Below are positions 17,520-25,735 of a DNA stretch of 64,000 bases, piece by piece. Position numbers and translations under genes: made by a program. The stretch is from Sipunculus nudus. Its lineage: Eukaryota > Annelida > Sipuncula > Golfingiida > Sipunculidae. The stretch covers positions 124,001 to 188,000 of the forward strand of contig JAPPUL010000078.1 of NCBI GenBank assembly GCA_026874595.1, written 5' to 3'. Position 1 is the stretch's first letter, and the number at the start of each line of letters is the position of its first letter. A model generated the notes under the pieces. That model did no database searches. It worked only from the letters and a program-made list of their open reading frames with translations, and had not been told where the DNA came from.

Positions 17520-20516
17520 CTAAATCAAAACCTCTCGAACCTTGCTTCCATCCTTTTGAGTGCCAACTATTCCCTCAGCCTCCATAAGCTCGATTATACG
17601 GGCTGCTCTGTTATATCCTATTCGCATTTTTCTTTGTAGGTATGAGGCTGAGGCTTTCCTCTCAAACTTTACTATCTCTACCGCCTCTATATAAAGTGGT
17701 TCATCCTTTATCCCAAATTCACCTGTGCCACTAGCTAAAGATGCTCCTTCTTCTTCTTCGTTTATAATTATATTTTCAAGCTCTTCAATATAATTTGTTG
17801 CCCCATCTATATTAGATATAAAATTTAATATTTCTTTCTCTTGCAAAAATGCCCCCTGTATTCTTATAGTTCCGCTAAATCCAGGTGCAAGGAAGAGTAA
17901 ATCACCCTTACCTAAAAGCTTTTCTGCACCATTAGTATCCAATATTATACGAGATTCTGTCTTGCTTGATACTTGAAAGGCGATACGTGCTGGGAAGTTT
18001 GCCTTTATTAGCCCTGTTATTACATCTACTGACGGTCTTTGTGTTGCAACAACAAGATGTATCCCAACTGCTCGGGACATTGCTGCAAGTCGCGATATCT
18101 TTAATTCTACCTCCTTACCCGATGTCATCATTAAATCCGCAAACTCATCTATTATTACTACTATATATTCAAACGGACTGTCAGTAACATAGCCAGACTT
18201 GCGCATAGATACGACTTTCTCATTAAAACTACTTATATCTCGTACTCCATACTTTTCAAGTAAACCATATCGCCTCTCCATCTCATCCACTACCCAGCTA
18301 AGTGCCACTAACGCTTTTTTGGGATGTGTTATTACCGGCGCTATTAGATTTGGTAGATTGTTATATATATTAAGTTCTACCCTCTTTGGATCTATCAAAA
18401 GAAATCTTGCACGCTTAGGTCCCGTTGCATACAACAAACTACATATTAGTGTATTTACAAATACACTCTTGCCCGACCCCGTTGCTCCCGCTATAAGTAA
18501 ATGGGGCATGCTTGCCAAGTCCGCTACTACTACATCCCCCTCTATCCCCTTCCCAAGCGCTATCGGTAATTTTGCATCACTTTCTTCAAAACTACTGGCA
18601 CATACTAAATCTCCAAAATATACCTTCTTTCGTATTTCATTTGGTACCTCTATTCCTACAAGTGATTTGCCGGGTATCGGTGCAAGTACTCTTATTCGCA
18701 ATGACGCTAGGGTTAAGGCTATGTTATCTTGTATGTTGGATATCTTGCTTAAACGAGTCCCTGCTGACGGCTGTATCTCATAACGAGTTATTACCGGACC
18801 ACGGGATATCCCCACCACCTTTGCGCTAATCCCAAAATCATTAAGTGTACTCTCAAGCTTCTTTATTACCTCCCCCTCTATACTATCCCCTTGTGCTTCT
18901 CCTTCTACATTATCAGATTCTGATACTGACAACGATTTCTCATGACTTACAGATTCTATAAACCCCTCATCACCCTCAAATAAATTAACTCCTCTCCCGC
19001 GAAAACCTATAACATTGTCATACCCTATTCTAAATCCATTATCTAATACGCTTGTAGCACTAACTACTCCTTCTATCTCTTTATCTCCACCCCCAGCCTC
19101 TTCCCCAGCCTCCCTCTCCCCTCCCTCTTCTATATCTCTTCCTCTCCCAAATAACTCAAGCTCCGAAGAGCCTAAAACTACTAGCGACTTGCAATCCCCT
19201 ATTCCCCCATTATACTCTCCATTTGGCTTGTAACTCGTTAAACCTTCAGAACCAACAGCAACAACAGAATCAGCTTTTACTAATATAAAACCTCGACCCT
19301 CAACACTATCTTTACTCTCGGCTAATTTAGCATCTTCTACCCTCTGGTATAAAACTGATACTATTCTCCCTTCATTTTCTACTCCGCCTTCTCCTACTCC
19401 ACCTTCAAGCTCTATATCAGAAGAAATTGTCCCCAAAACATTTTCATCTTTTATACCTTCAGCACTTTTTATACCCTCAGCTTCATAAATATACCCCCCA
19501 CGCTCAAGCTCTCCAAAACCTTCTACCTCTAAAACTTCATCTTCTAAACCTCTTTCTTCTAAACCTTTTACTTCTAAACCTACGTCATCACTCTCATAAG
19601 TTGTAAGCTCACAAATTATCTTCTTAAAATCATCTGCACCCAGAATATCTTCACGTGCTACACTAGGCCCCGTTTCTAACCTCTTTACAAAATCTTTTGC
19701 AATATATATATAATCTTTTGCAAATCCGCCCTCTCTATAACCTACATCCTCTCCCATGCCACCACCACCTATAAAAACCTTACTTATAAACGGCGGCTTG
19801 CTCTTTTTAACCTCCACTCTCTTGCCTAGTTTAATCTTCCCAGCCCTTACATTTATCCCCTTTATCCCATTAGCTGCTCTAGTAAAAATATTCTTCTTTC
19901 CCTTTGCATAATCAATGTTTAACAACTTAACGATTAACGAAAATAACTTGTTAAATACATTTACCCTTTTGAGCTTTAATACTCCTTTATAGCTTCTTAT
20001 TTGTTCTCTTATACTCCTTTCAAAAAACAACATCATCCCCACCCACACAAGCATTAACAAAAATATTAACTCCCCAAATATCCCAAATATTATGTTTATT
20101 ACATGTGATATAAATCCAAATATTATCCCCCCACCCCAAAAACTTGTATCGCCACTTACAAAACTTATTAAATACGAAAAGCTAAATAATAGCATAATAA
20201 GCCCAAATACTTTACTTGCAAAATTAGACGGCTTTAACTTCGGAAAGAATAATAAGTACGCATAAAGACCTATCAATATTAGAAAATACGACCCGTACCC
20301 AAACATTATAAGTGATAACCCAGGAAGCGCATACGCAAACTCTAGTAATTGCACACTCCCCATGTCCTCTAACAATAGTTCCCCACTTAAACCTGTTTTG
20401 GAAAAGAAATAAGGACTGTATGATAAAAGCCCCAGGCTAAAAGATAAATACAATATCGTGTATATGAAGAAAATCCATTTCTCTTTATTCATAATAGTTT
20501 CTACTCTATATCCCAT
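17520..20516 (-). CDS. ftsK: FtsK/SpoIIIE DNA translocase
   Basis: The 998-residue protein pumps chromosomal DNA at the division septum. Four to five membrane helices lie in about 10-170, followed by an acidic, glycine-rich, low-complexity linker (about 250-530). The motor domain has Walker A GATGSGKSVF (near 675), Walker B IIDEFADLM (near 790) and VATQRPSVDVITG. The C-terminal gamma domain (SYLQRKMRIGYNRAARIIELME) recognises orienting KOPS-like sequences. An alternative ATG lies 8 codons in (MNKEKW), and neither start has a strong ribosome site. It is the standard single-protein form. Confidence 0.97.
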   Translation of the reverse strand: MGYRVETIMNKEKWIFFIYTILYLSFSLGLLSYSPYFFSKTGLSGELLLEDMGSVQLLEFAYALPGLSLIMFGYGSYFLILIGLYAYLLFFPKLKPSNFASKVFGLIMLLFSFSYLISFVSGDTSFWGGGIIFGFISHVINIIFGIFGELIFLLMLVWVGMMLFFERSIREQIRSYKGVLKLKRVNVFNKLFSLIVKLLNIDYAKGKKNIFTRAANGIKGINVRAGKIKLGKRVEVKKSKPPFISKVFIGGGGMGEDVGYREGGFAKDYIYIAKDFVKRLETGPSVAREDILGADDFKKIICELTTYESDDVGLEVKGLEERGLEDEVLEVEGFGELERGGYIYEAEGIKSAEGIKDENVLGTISSDIELEGGVGEGGVENEGRIVSVLYQRVEDAKLAESKDSVEGRGFILVKADSVVAVGSEGLTSYKPNGEYNGGIGDCKSLVVLGSSELELFGRGRDIEEGGEREAGEEAGGGDKEIEGVVSATSVLDNGFRIGYDNVIGFRGRGVNLFEGDEGFIESVSHEKSLSVSESDNVEGEAQGDSIEGEVIKKLESTLNDFGISAKVVGISRGPVITRYEIQPSAGTRLSKISNIQDNIALTLASLRIRVLAPIPGKSLVGIEVPNEIRKKVYFGDLVCASSFEESDAKLPIALGKGIEGDVVVADLASMPHLLIAGATGSGKSVFVNTLICSLLYATGPKRARFLLIDPKRVELNIYNNLPNLIAPVITHPKKALVALSWVVDEMERRYGLLEKYGVRDISSFNEKVVSMRKSGYVTDSPFEYIVVIIDEFADLMMTSGKEVELKISRLAAMSRAVGIHLVVATQRPSVDVITGLIKANFPARIAFQVSSKTESRIILDTNGAEKLLGKGDLLFLAPGFSGTIRIQGAFLQEKEILNFISNIDGATNYIEELENIIINEEEEGASLASGTGEFGIKDEPLYIEAVEIVKFERKASASYLQRKMRIGYNRAARIIELMEAEGIVGTQKDGSKVREVLI

Positions 20517-20569
20517 CCTTGGTTTTATCAGATTAGATTTGAATTCTTTTAATTGGTATTCGTTTTTTA

Positions 20570-20691
20570 CAATATCATTTTTATAATATCATTTTTATAA
20601 TATCATTTTGTGCAATATCATTTTGTGCAATATCATTTTGTGCAATATCATTTTGTGCAATATAATTTTGTGCAATATAATTGTATTAAAT
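20570..20691. repeat. 15-bp tandem repeat upstream of ftsK
   Basis: About seven imperfect copies of a 15-base unit (GTGCAATATCATTTT and its variants) fill the 200-base gap between ftsK and uppP. It lies in the ftsK 5' region, so copy number could affect its expression. No other element is visible. Confidence 0.85.
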
Positions 20692-20715
20692 CGGTTTTGA
20701 TTTCTTAAGAATTTA

Positions 20716-21561
20716 TTAAACCAAAATTATTAGCAAAAAACCTATAAAGAAACAATAATAGGCAAAAGAGCTTAGTTTGCCGCGTCTTACAAACCTTATT
20801 AAGAGCTTTAGAGAAAGATACCCAAATATAAACGCTCCCATAAAGCCAACTCCCAAAGACAATATGTTTATATCTTCAAACCCAAACTTTAGACTCTCAT
20901 AAAGTGTTGCTACAAATATTGCCGGGAGTGAAAGTAGAAAGGAATATTTTATCATAGTTTCGCGTTTAAGCCCAACTAAAAGTCCCGTCGATATTGTTAT
21001 TCCAGACCGCGATATCCCCGGTGCTATCGATAAGCCCTGCATCACTCCTATTAAAAACGCTTCCCTCAACCTTAGACGACTCCTACTCCCTTCTGGAAAC
21101 AGATTATCTGTATATTTTGTCGCATACAAAAATATCCCCGTAATAAAAAACATAATCCCAACATAAAATAAATTATCATGCCCAAGTATCATAAAATAAT
21201 CCCTTAAAAAAAATCCGATAAGCCCCGTTGGGATACTGCCTACAACAATTACCACTACCCACCACATCCCTTCTGAATGCTCCTGTCCCTCGTTAAACAT
21301 ATTCTTACCCGCTTCATTTCTTTGCTTATACCATATAAAGGGGGCTCTTAGAATATTATATATATCAGCCCTAAATACTATAACTGTCGCAAACATTGTA
21401 CCAAAATGGAGAACCACGTTAAGTAAATGGCTATTTTGATTTGGAGATTTAAAAGGGAGTAGGTTTTCAAATAATACCAAATGTCCTGAACTGCTTATCG
21501 GTAAAAATTCCGTTATGCCCTGCACTATACTCAAGAATATCGAAAACGTTACTTCGTCCAA
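20716..21561 (-). CDS. uppP: Undecaprenyl-diphosphate phosphatase
   Basis: The 281-residue integral membrane protein recycles undecaprenyl pyrophosphate, the lipid carrier for cell-wall synthesis. The two catalytic signatures are present: FLPISSSGHL (19-28) following an acidic (E/Q)-rich loop, and PGISRSG (181-187). About eight membrane helices are predicted. It lies downstream of a small lipoprotein and two tRNA genes on the same strand. Confidence 0.96.
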   Translation of the reverse strand: MDEVTFSIFLSIVQGITEFLPISSSGHLVLFENLLPFKSPNQNSHLLNVVLHFGTMFATVIVFRADIYNILRAPFIWYKQRNEAGKNMFNEGQEHSEGMWWVVVIVVGSIPTGLIGFFLRDYFMILGHDNLFYVGIMFFITGIFLYATKYTDNLFPEGSRSRLRLREAFLIGVMQGLSIAPGISRSGITISTGLLVGLKRETMIKYSFLLSLPAIFVATLYESLKFGFEDINILSLGVGFMGAFIFGYLSLKLLIRFVRRGKLSSFAYYCFFIGFLLIILV

Positions 21562-21579
21562 CTATAAAAATACCTTAAT

Positions 21580-22026
21580 TTAATCAGAATAATTTGATAT
21601 CTTACTTATTTTCCACATTCTATCGTCTATTTGCATCCTAAGCACTTTCTTTTCTTCTTCTAACGTCTTCTTATTAAAAAAAAGTACATAAACTAAAGCC
21701 TCAATATTTGACTTTTGCTCTATTTTGGTGATTTCTATACTAAGTTCCTTAGCATAATCAATATATGCCTTTCTTTGCCGCTTAAGAAGAGGGGAAGGCT
21801 TTTCTTCGTAAAGCACCTCTTCTAACTTTTTAAACTCGCCAAGAGCCTCACCAAGCAATATATCTTCAAGCTGGGTAAAAGACTCTTTATTCCCAATATT
21901 ATTGAATGTCTTTGCAAAAAACTTTATTGTTCTACTAATTGATACAGGATATAGGGCAGGACTATAGGTCCTACCACAAGATATTAAAAAAACTATACAA
22001 AGAATTAATATTATACTTCTAAACAT
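21580..22026 (-). CDS. Small lipoprotein, function unknown
   Basis: The 148-residue protein has a short signal peptide ending in LISC with Cys17, so it is probably a lipoprotein. The mature part is helical (IGNKESFTQLEDILLGEALGEFKKLEEV) and ends in a short strand region. I do not recognise the family. It sits 18 bases before uppP and is probably cotranscribed. Confidence 0.6.
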   Translation of the reverse strand: MFRSIILILCIVFLISCGRTYSPALYPVSISRTIKFFAKTFNNIGNKESFTQLEDILLGEALGEFKKLEEVLYEEKPSPLLKRQRKAYIDYAKELSIEITKIEQKSNIEALVYVLFFNKKTLEEEKKVLRMQIDDRMWKISKISNYSD

Positions 22027-22042
22027 GAAAGCTCTAAGTATT

Positions 22043-22124
22043 TGGGGAGAGCAGGATTTGAACCTACGAAGGCATAGCCAACAGATTTACAGTCTGCCCC
22101 CTTTAACCACTCGGGCATCTCCCC
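22043..22124 (-). tRNA. tRNA-Tyr (GTA)
   Basis: Reading the minus strand gives a GGGGAGA acceptor stem, D-loop, anticodon GTA in an ACTGTAAA loop, a long class II variable arm and the TTCAAATC T-loop, ending TCTCCCC plus discriminator A. The long variable arm and GTA anticodon identify tRNA-Tyr. CCA is not encoded, in keeping with the CCA-adding enzyme at 39403-40635. Confidence 0.93.
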
Positions 22125-22301
22125 TTTATAACAAATATTTACTTTGTAAGGACAAGCGTTATTAAGTACTATACTTAAACTAAGAACAACTCCTTATTTA
22201 AAGCATACTTATAAAGCATACTTACCAAACTAAAGAAGACCTTATTACTTTAAAGAATTCCCGTGCAAAACTATCCCATAAAAAGCCCAAACACTAAAAT
22301 A

Positions 22302-22374
22302 AGCCGGCGAAAGGAATCGAACCCTCAACCTAGTAATTACAAGTCACTTGCTCTACCAATTGAGCTACGCCGGC
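22302..22374 (-). tRNA. tRNA-Thr (TGT)
   Basis: The minus strand reads GCCGGCG acceptor, a GCTCAATTGGTAGAGC D-arm, anticodon stem AGTGA/TTACT with loop CTTGTAA (anticodon TGT) and a standard T-arm (GGTTCGATTCC), closing with CGCCGGC and discriminator T. CCA is not encoded. It lies just upstream of tRNA-Tyr, as often seen in bacterial Thr/Tyr tRNA clusters. Confidence 0.93.
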
Positions 22375-22512
22375 ATAACACAAAAAAATAATATAATTAT
22401 TAATAAAATAAATGTCAACAAAGCCTTTTAATATAAAAAAATTATACCTTTTTAATATTGTAAATTAGATTGTAAATCATAAAGGACATAAAAATAAACG
22501 AATAACCTGTAA

Positions 22513-23298
22513 ATGTATATAAAAAACAAAATTCAAGATAGCCTAATTGTAGCCGGAACATCGGTAAGAAGACATGACAATGAAGACTTTGATTTAGGCA
22601 ATAAGAATCCTAGTCATTACGAAAATAAAAACTCTTTATTAAATGCTCTAGGTTTTCCCATCAAAAACTCTGTCTTTATAAAACAAACTCATTCGAAGAA
22701 CGTACTGGTGGTAAATACTACTTTAAATAATGTCTTTCTTGGTAGAAATGGTATAGAAAGAAGCAGTGCCTACGATAATCCTTCAGAGCCGCCTACAAAT
22801 ATAACCCACGACGCAATTATAACAAATCTAAAAGGGGTCTTACTGTGCATATTTACAGCTGATTGCTATCCGATATTTTTATATGACATAAAAAATAATT
22901 GTATAGGCATAATTCACGCAGGCTGGCGAGGAACACAAAAACAAATAGTAATAAATACGCTAAGAACGCTAAAAAAGACTTACGGTTCAAAAGCCAAAGA
23001 TATACTAATCTCATTTGGACCTGGGATAGGAGTATGTTGTTATGAGGTTTCAAAAGAGTTTAAGGAAGTATTTGGCAAGTCAACGGTGGAAAAAGACGGG
23101 AAACTATATCTAGATCTTCTAAAAGAGAACAAAGCTCAGCTACTTGAAGAAGGAATATTAAAAAATAACATACTGGAGGACTCCTACATGTGCACTTATT
23201 GCCATAACGATTTATATTACAGTCACAGAAAAGAGAATAAGTTAAAACAAAGAGTCGGGCGGATGCTGTCCTTTATAGGGATAAGGGACTCGTTATGA
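22513..23298 (+). CDS. pgeF: PgeF/YfiH multicopper-like (laccase-domain) protein
   Basis: The 261-residue protein belongs to the YfiH/LACC1 family, whose members act in purine metabolism or peptidoglycan editing. Its metal-site elements are QTH (58-60), FTADCYP (114-120), IHAGWRG (134-140) and GPGIGVCCYEV, with a C-terminal YCHNDLYYSHR. Length is normal. No Shine-Dalgarno site precedes the ATG. It overlaps the holA start by the tetranucleotide ATGA, so they form an operon. Confidence 0.92.
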   Translation: MYIKNKIQDSLIVAGTSVRRHDNEDFDLGNKNPSHYENKNSLLNALGFPIKNSVFIKQTHSKNVLVVNTTLNNVFLGRNGIERSSAYDNPSEPPTNITHDAIITNLKGVLLCIFTADCYPIFLYDIKNNCIGIIHAGWRGTQKQIVINTLRTLKKTYGSKAKDILISFGPGIGVCCYEVSKEFKEVFGKSTVEKDGKLYLDLLKENKAQLLEEGILKNNILEDSYMCTYCHNDLYYSHRKENKLKQRVGRMLSFIGIRDSL

Positions 23299-24335
23299 AC
23301 TATTTATTAGTTGGACGGGACAAGGATAAAATAAAGCGTCGTATTGAAAAGATAAAGGAGGAAGTATATAAAGATTTTGCTACAAATGCAAATGTATTAA
23401 ACTTTTTTCTAAGCGAGCATTCAATAGAAGAGATATTAAGCGAATGTAATACCTATCCCATATTCGGCAATAAAAAGGTTATAACAATATTTGAGATAGA
23501 ATATAGCAAAGAGCTTTTATGCTATCTTGAAGAACAGGATAAACAAGATAAAAGTATAGATTCATCTTTTGTAATTTTGATACTGGTATCAGATAAGAGT
23601 TTAAAGGAAATTAATAAGAAGTTGGTTGATGCGATTAAAAAGTATGGGAAGATAGAGGAGTATAAAGAGAGAAGCATAAAGCAAGCAAAAAGCTATTTAG
23701 AAAGCGAGCTTAAAGAGCTAATAAGTAACGAGAATAAAGATTCGATAATAGATTACATAGTAGAGAGGATATATAATAGCGAATCGAATTTAAACTCTTT
23801 AGTAGAGCGTCTTAAAGGGTATGCTGAAGGAGAAGGGAAAGGAGAAGGGAAAGGAGAAGGGAAAGGAGAAGGGAAAGGAGAAGGGAAAGGAGAAGGGAAA
23901 AAGGAGTTAACACTTTCTGATGTAAAGAGTCTAATGTCGCCTGAGAGTTCAGCTACAAGAAACATATTTAGCTTTACAAACAGCTTATTTGAGGAAGACG
24001 TATTAAAATCACTAAGGCTTTTAGATGAGTTATTAAAGGAAAAAAATAGCTTAATATACATATTAACAATGATATATAGACAACTTAAGCTTGTCTGGAC
24101 AGCAAAATGCTATAATAATAGTGATTTATCGTTTAAAGAGATAGTAGAAAAGACAAAACTTCATCCATTTGTACTTCAACAAGCGTTAAAGCAGGCTTTA
24201 ATATTTGAATACACTAAACTTGAAATACTAATTCATGAGCTATCAAAACTTGACAAGGAGATACGAGTAAGCGTTAGTACAGATGAGGCAATTGTTAAGG
24301 TTGAACTTTATATAATGCTATTTGAAAGAGGATAA
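23295..24335 (+). CDS. holA: DNA polymerase III delta subunit
   Basis: The 346-residue protein is the clamp-loader subunit that opens the beta clamp. Family features are YLLVGRDKDKIKRRI at the start, KVITIFEIEY, and the C-terminal collar helices with LSKLDKEIRVSVSTDEAIVKVELYI (split here) near the end. A slippage-type insert of six GEGK repeats (12-base unit, 23829-23900) lies at about residues 179-203, between the AAA-like part and the collar. It follows pgeF with an ATGA overlap. A 17-bp repeat array begins within its last codons. Confidence 0.88.
   Translation: MNYLLVGRDKDKIKRRIEKIKEEVYKDFATNANVLNFFLSEHSIEEILSECNTYPIFGNKKVITIFEIEYSKELLCYLEEQDKQDKSIDSSFVILILVSDKSLKEINKKLVDAIKKYGKIEEYKERSIKQAKSYLESELKELISNENKDSIIDYIVERIYNSESNLNSLVERLKGYAEGEGKGEGKGEGKGEGKGEGKGEGKKELTLSDVKSLMSPESSATRNIFSFTNSLFEEDVLKSLRLLDELLKEKNSLIYILTMIYRQLKLVWTAKCYNNSDLSFKEIVEKTKLHPFVLQQALKQALIFEYTKLEILIHELSKLDKEIRVSVSTDEAIVKVELYIMLFERG
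23829..23900 (+). repeat. 12-bp in-frame tandem repeat inside holA
   Basis: Six perfect copies of GGAGAAGGGAAA encode the tetrapeptide GEGK. The unit is a multiple of three, so copy number changes keep the frame. Confidence 0.95.
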
Positions 24336-24386
24336 CTTTTGAAAGAGGATAACTTTTGAAAGAGGATAACTTTTGAAAGAGGATAA
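24324..24386. repeat. 17-bp tandem repeat crossing the holA stop
   Basis: About four copies of GAAAGAGGATAACTTTT start in the last holA codons (FERG stop), so each copy repeats the GGA TAA stop context. Confidence 0.85.
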
Positions 24387-24491
24387 CAAGAGGCTAACTT
24401 TTTGAAAATGTCTTAAAGAAAAATATATAAGTTAGTTTAATAATTTAATATGCTAAAAGAACGTAAATAGTATATTTATATTGATTTGTAA

Positions 24492-24584
24492 GATAGTAAA
24501 GGAATAAGGATAGTAAAGGGATAAGGATAGTAAAGGGATAAGGATAGTAAGGGATAAGGATAGTAAGGGATAAGGATAAAGGAA
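24492..24584. repeat. Imperfect 16-17-bp tandem repeat upstream of mdh
   Basis: About five to six imperfect copies of a unit containing GGATAAGGATAGTAAA lie just upstream of the mdh ribosome site, in the probable promoter region. Confidence 0.85.
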
Positions 24585-24631
24585 AGATATAATATTTTAA
24601 ATTAACAATAGAGTTAGGAGGATGAAGTATA

Positions 24632-25579
24632 GTGAGAACAAAGATAAGCGTAATAGGTGCTGGCAATGTAGGAGCAACAACAGCACTATATATGGCCCAA
24701 ATGGAACTTGGTGATATAAAATTATTTGACATAATAAAAGATTATCCTGAAGGAATAGCCCTAGACATGTATGAGTCCTCACCTGTTTTAGGATTTGATG
24801 CACAAATAGAAGGGACAACAGATTACAGGGGACTTAAAGGTTCTGAGATAATCGTAGTAACAGCAGGGCTTCCGAGAAAACCAAATATGGATCGCCTTGA
24901 CCTTTTAAAGGTGAATGGTGATATAGTTAAAGGGATATCGGACAATATAACAAAATATGCACCGGATGCCTTAGTAATCGTTGTATCAAATCCTGTTGAT
25001 ATTATGACTTATCTTACATACAAGAGGTTGAACTTAGGACGTAATAAAGTTATCGGCATGGCGGGAGCACTTGACACCTCTCGACTTGAAAGCTTTATTG
25101 CTATGGAACTTAATGTATCTGTAAAGAATATAAATGCTATGATCCTGGGCGGACATGGAGATCAGATGATACCGCTTCCTAGATATACTACTGTTGGAGG
25201 GATACCTATAACCGAACTACTCGATAAAGAGACTATAGATAGATTAAACAAACGAGCTCAAAATGGAGGAGCTGAGATAGTATCCCTACTTAAGAAAGGC
25301 AGTGCATATTATGCACCTGGGGCTGCAGTTTGTAGAATGGTAGAATCAATAATCCGTGAACAAAATAATATATTCTTGTCATCATGCATACTAGATGGCG
25401 AATATGGAATAAAGGATTGTGCACTTGGGGTTCCTGCAATACTCGGTAGAAATGGGATTGAAAAGATAATTGAGCTTAAACTAAGCTCTGAGGAGCTTAA
25501 TCTTCTTAAAACAAATGCTAAAAAGTATAGAGAAAATATAGATTTACTAAAAGGCGTTTCAGGCTTTGAGTTTATGTAA
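24632..25579 (+). CDS. mdh: Malate dehydrogenase (NAD-dependent)
   Basis: The 315-residue protein interconverts malate and oxaloacetate in the TCA cycle. It has the Rossmann motif GAGNVG (9-14), the substrate loop GLPRKPNMDR with Arg82 and Arg88 (Arg82 favours malate over lactate), NPVDIMT (120-126) and the catalytic GGHGDQM with His175 and Asp148/Arg151. The start is GTG with a strong AGGAGG about 8 bases upstream, suggesting high expression. The last 262 bases, from 25318, are copied at 27361-27622. Confidence 0.95.
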   Translation: MRTKISVIGAGNVGATTALYMAQMELGDIKLFDIIKDYPEGIALDMYESSPVLGFDAQIEGTTDYRGLKGSEIIVVTAGLPRKPNMDRLDLLKVNGDIVKGISDNITKYAPDALVIVVSNPVDIMTYLTYKRLNLGRNKVIGMAGALDTSRLESFIAMELNVSVKNINAMILGGHGDQMIPLPRYTTVGGIPITELLDKETIDRLNKRAQNGGAEIVSLLKKGSAYYAPGAAVCRMVESIIREQNNIFLSSCILDGEYGIKDCALGVPAILGRNGIEKIIELKLSSEELNLLKTNAKKYRENIDLLKGVSGFEFM

Positions 25580-25698
25580 AAGTTATTTATTTAGTTGGCC
25601 TAAGTTTAAGTATATCAATGTGAGATTAAAAACAAAAAAACAATATATTTCTTGGACTATTAGCATGTTTTGAGATATCTTTATAGAAAATAGACCCA

Positions 25699-25718
25699 AG
25701 CTATAATCTAATATAGCT
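25699..25718 (+). promoter_or_regulatory. Inverted repeat overlapping a TATAAT -10 box
   Basis: AGCTATA-ATCTAA-TATAGCT is a 7-bp-arm inverted repeat containing a TATAAT hexamer, followed by GAGAGGAGAG and the ATG 18 bases on. The same 20 bases precede lipoprotein gene 2 (27701-27720). No good -35 lies at normal spacing, so an activator or an operator is possible. Confidence 0.45.
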
Positions 25719-25735
25719 AAAGAGAGGAGAGTCAA

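Noticed and set aside
18199-18783. Plus-strand ORF (194 residues) opposite ftsK
   Set aside because: Antisense shadow of the FtsK motor domain; low-complexity Ser/Pro/Leu composition.
20570-20691. CRISPR-like array
   Set aside because: The 15-bp units are contiguous with no unique spacers, so it is a simple tandem repeat.
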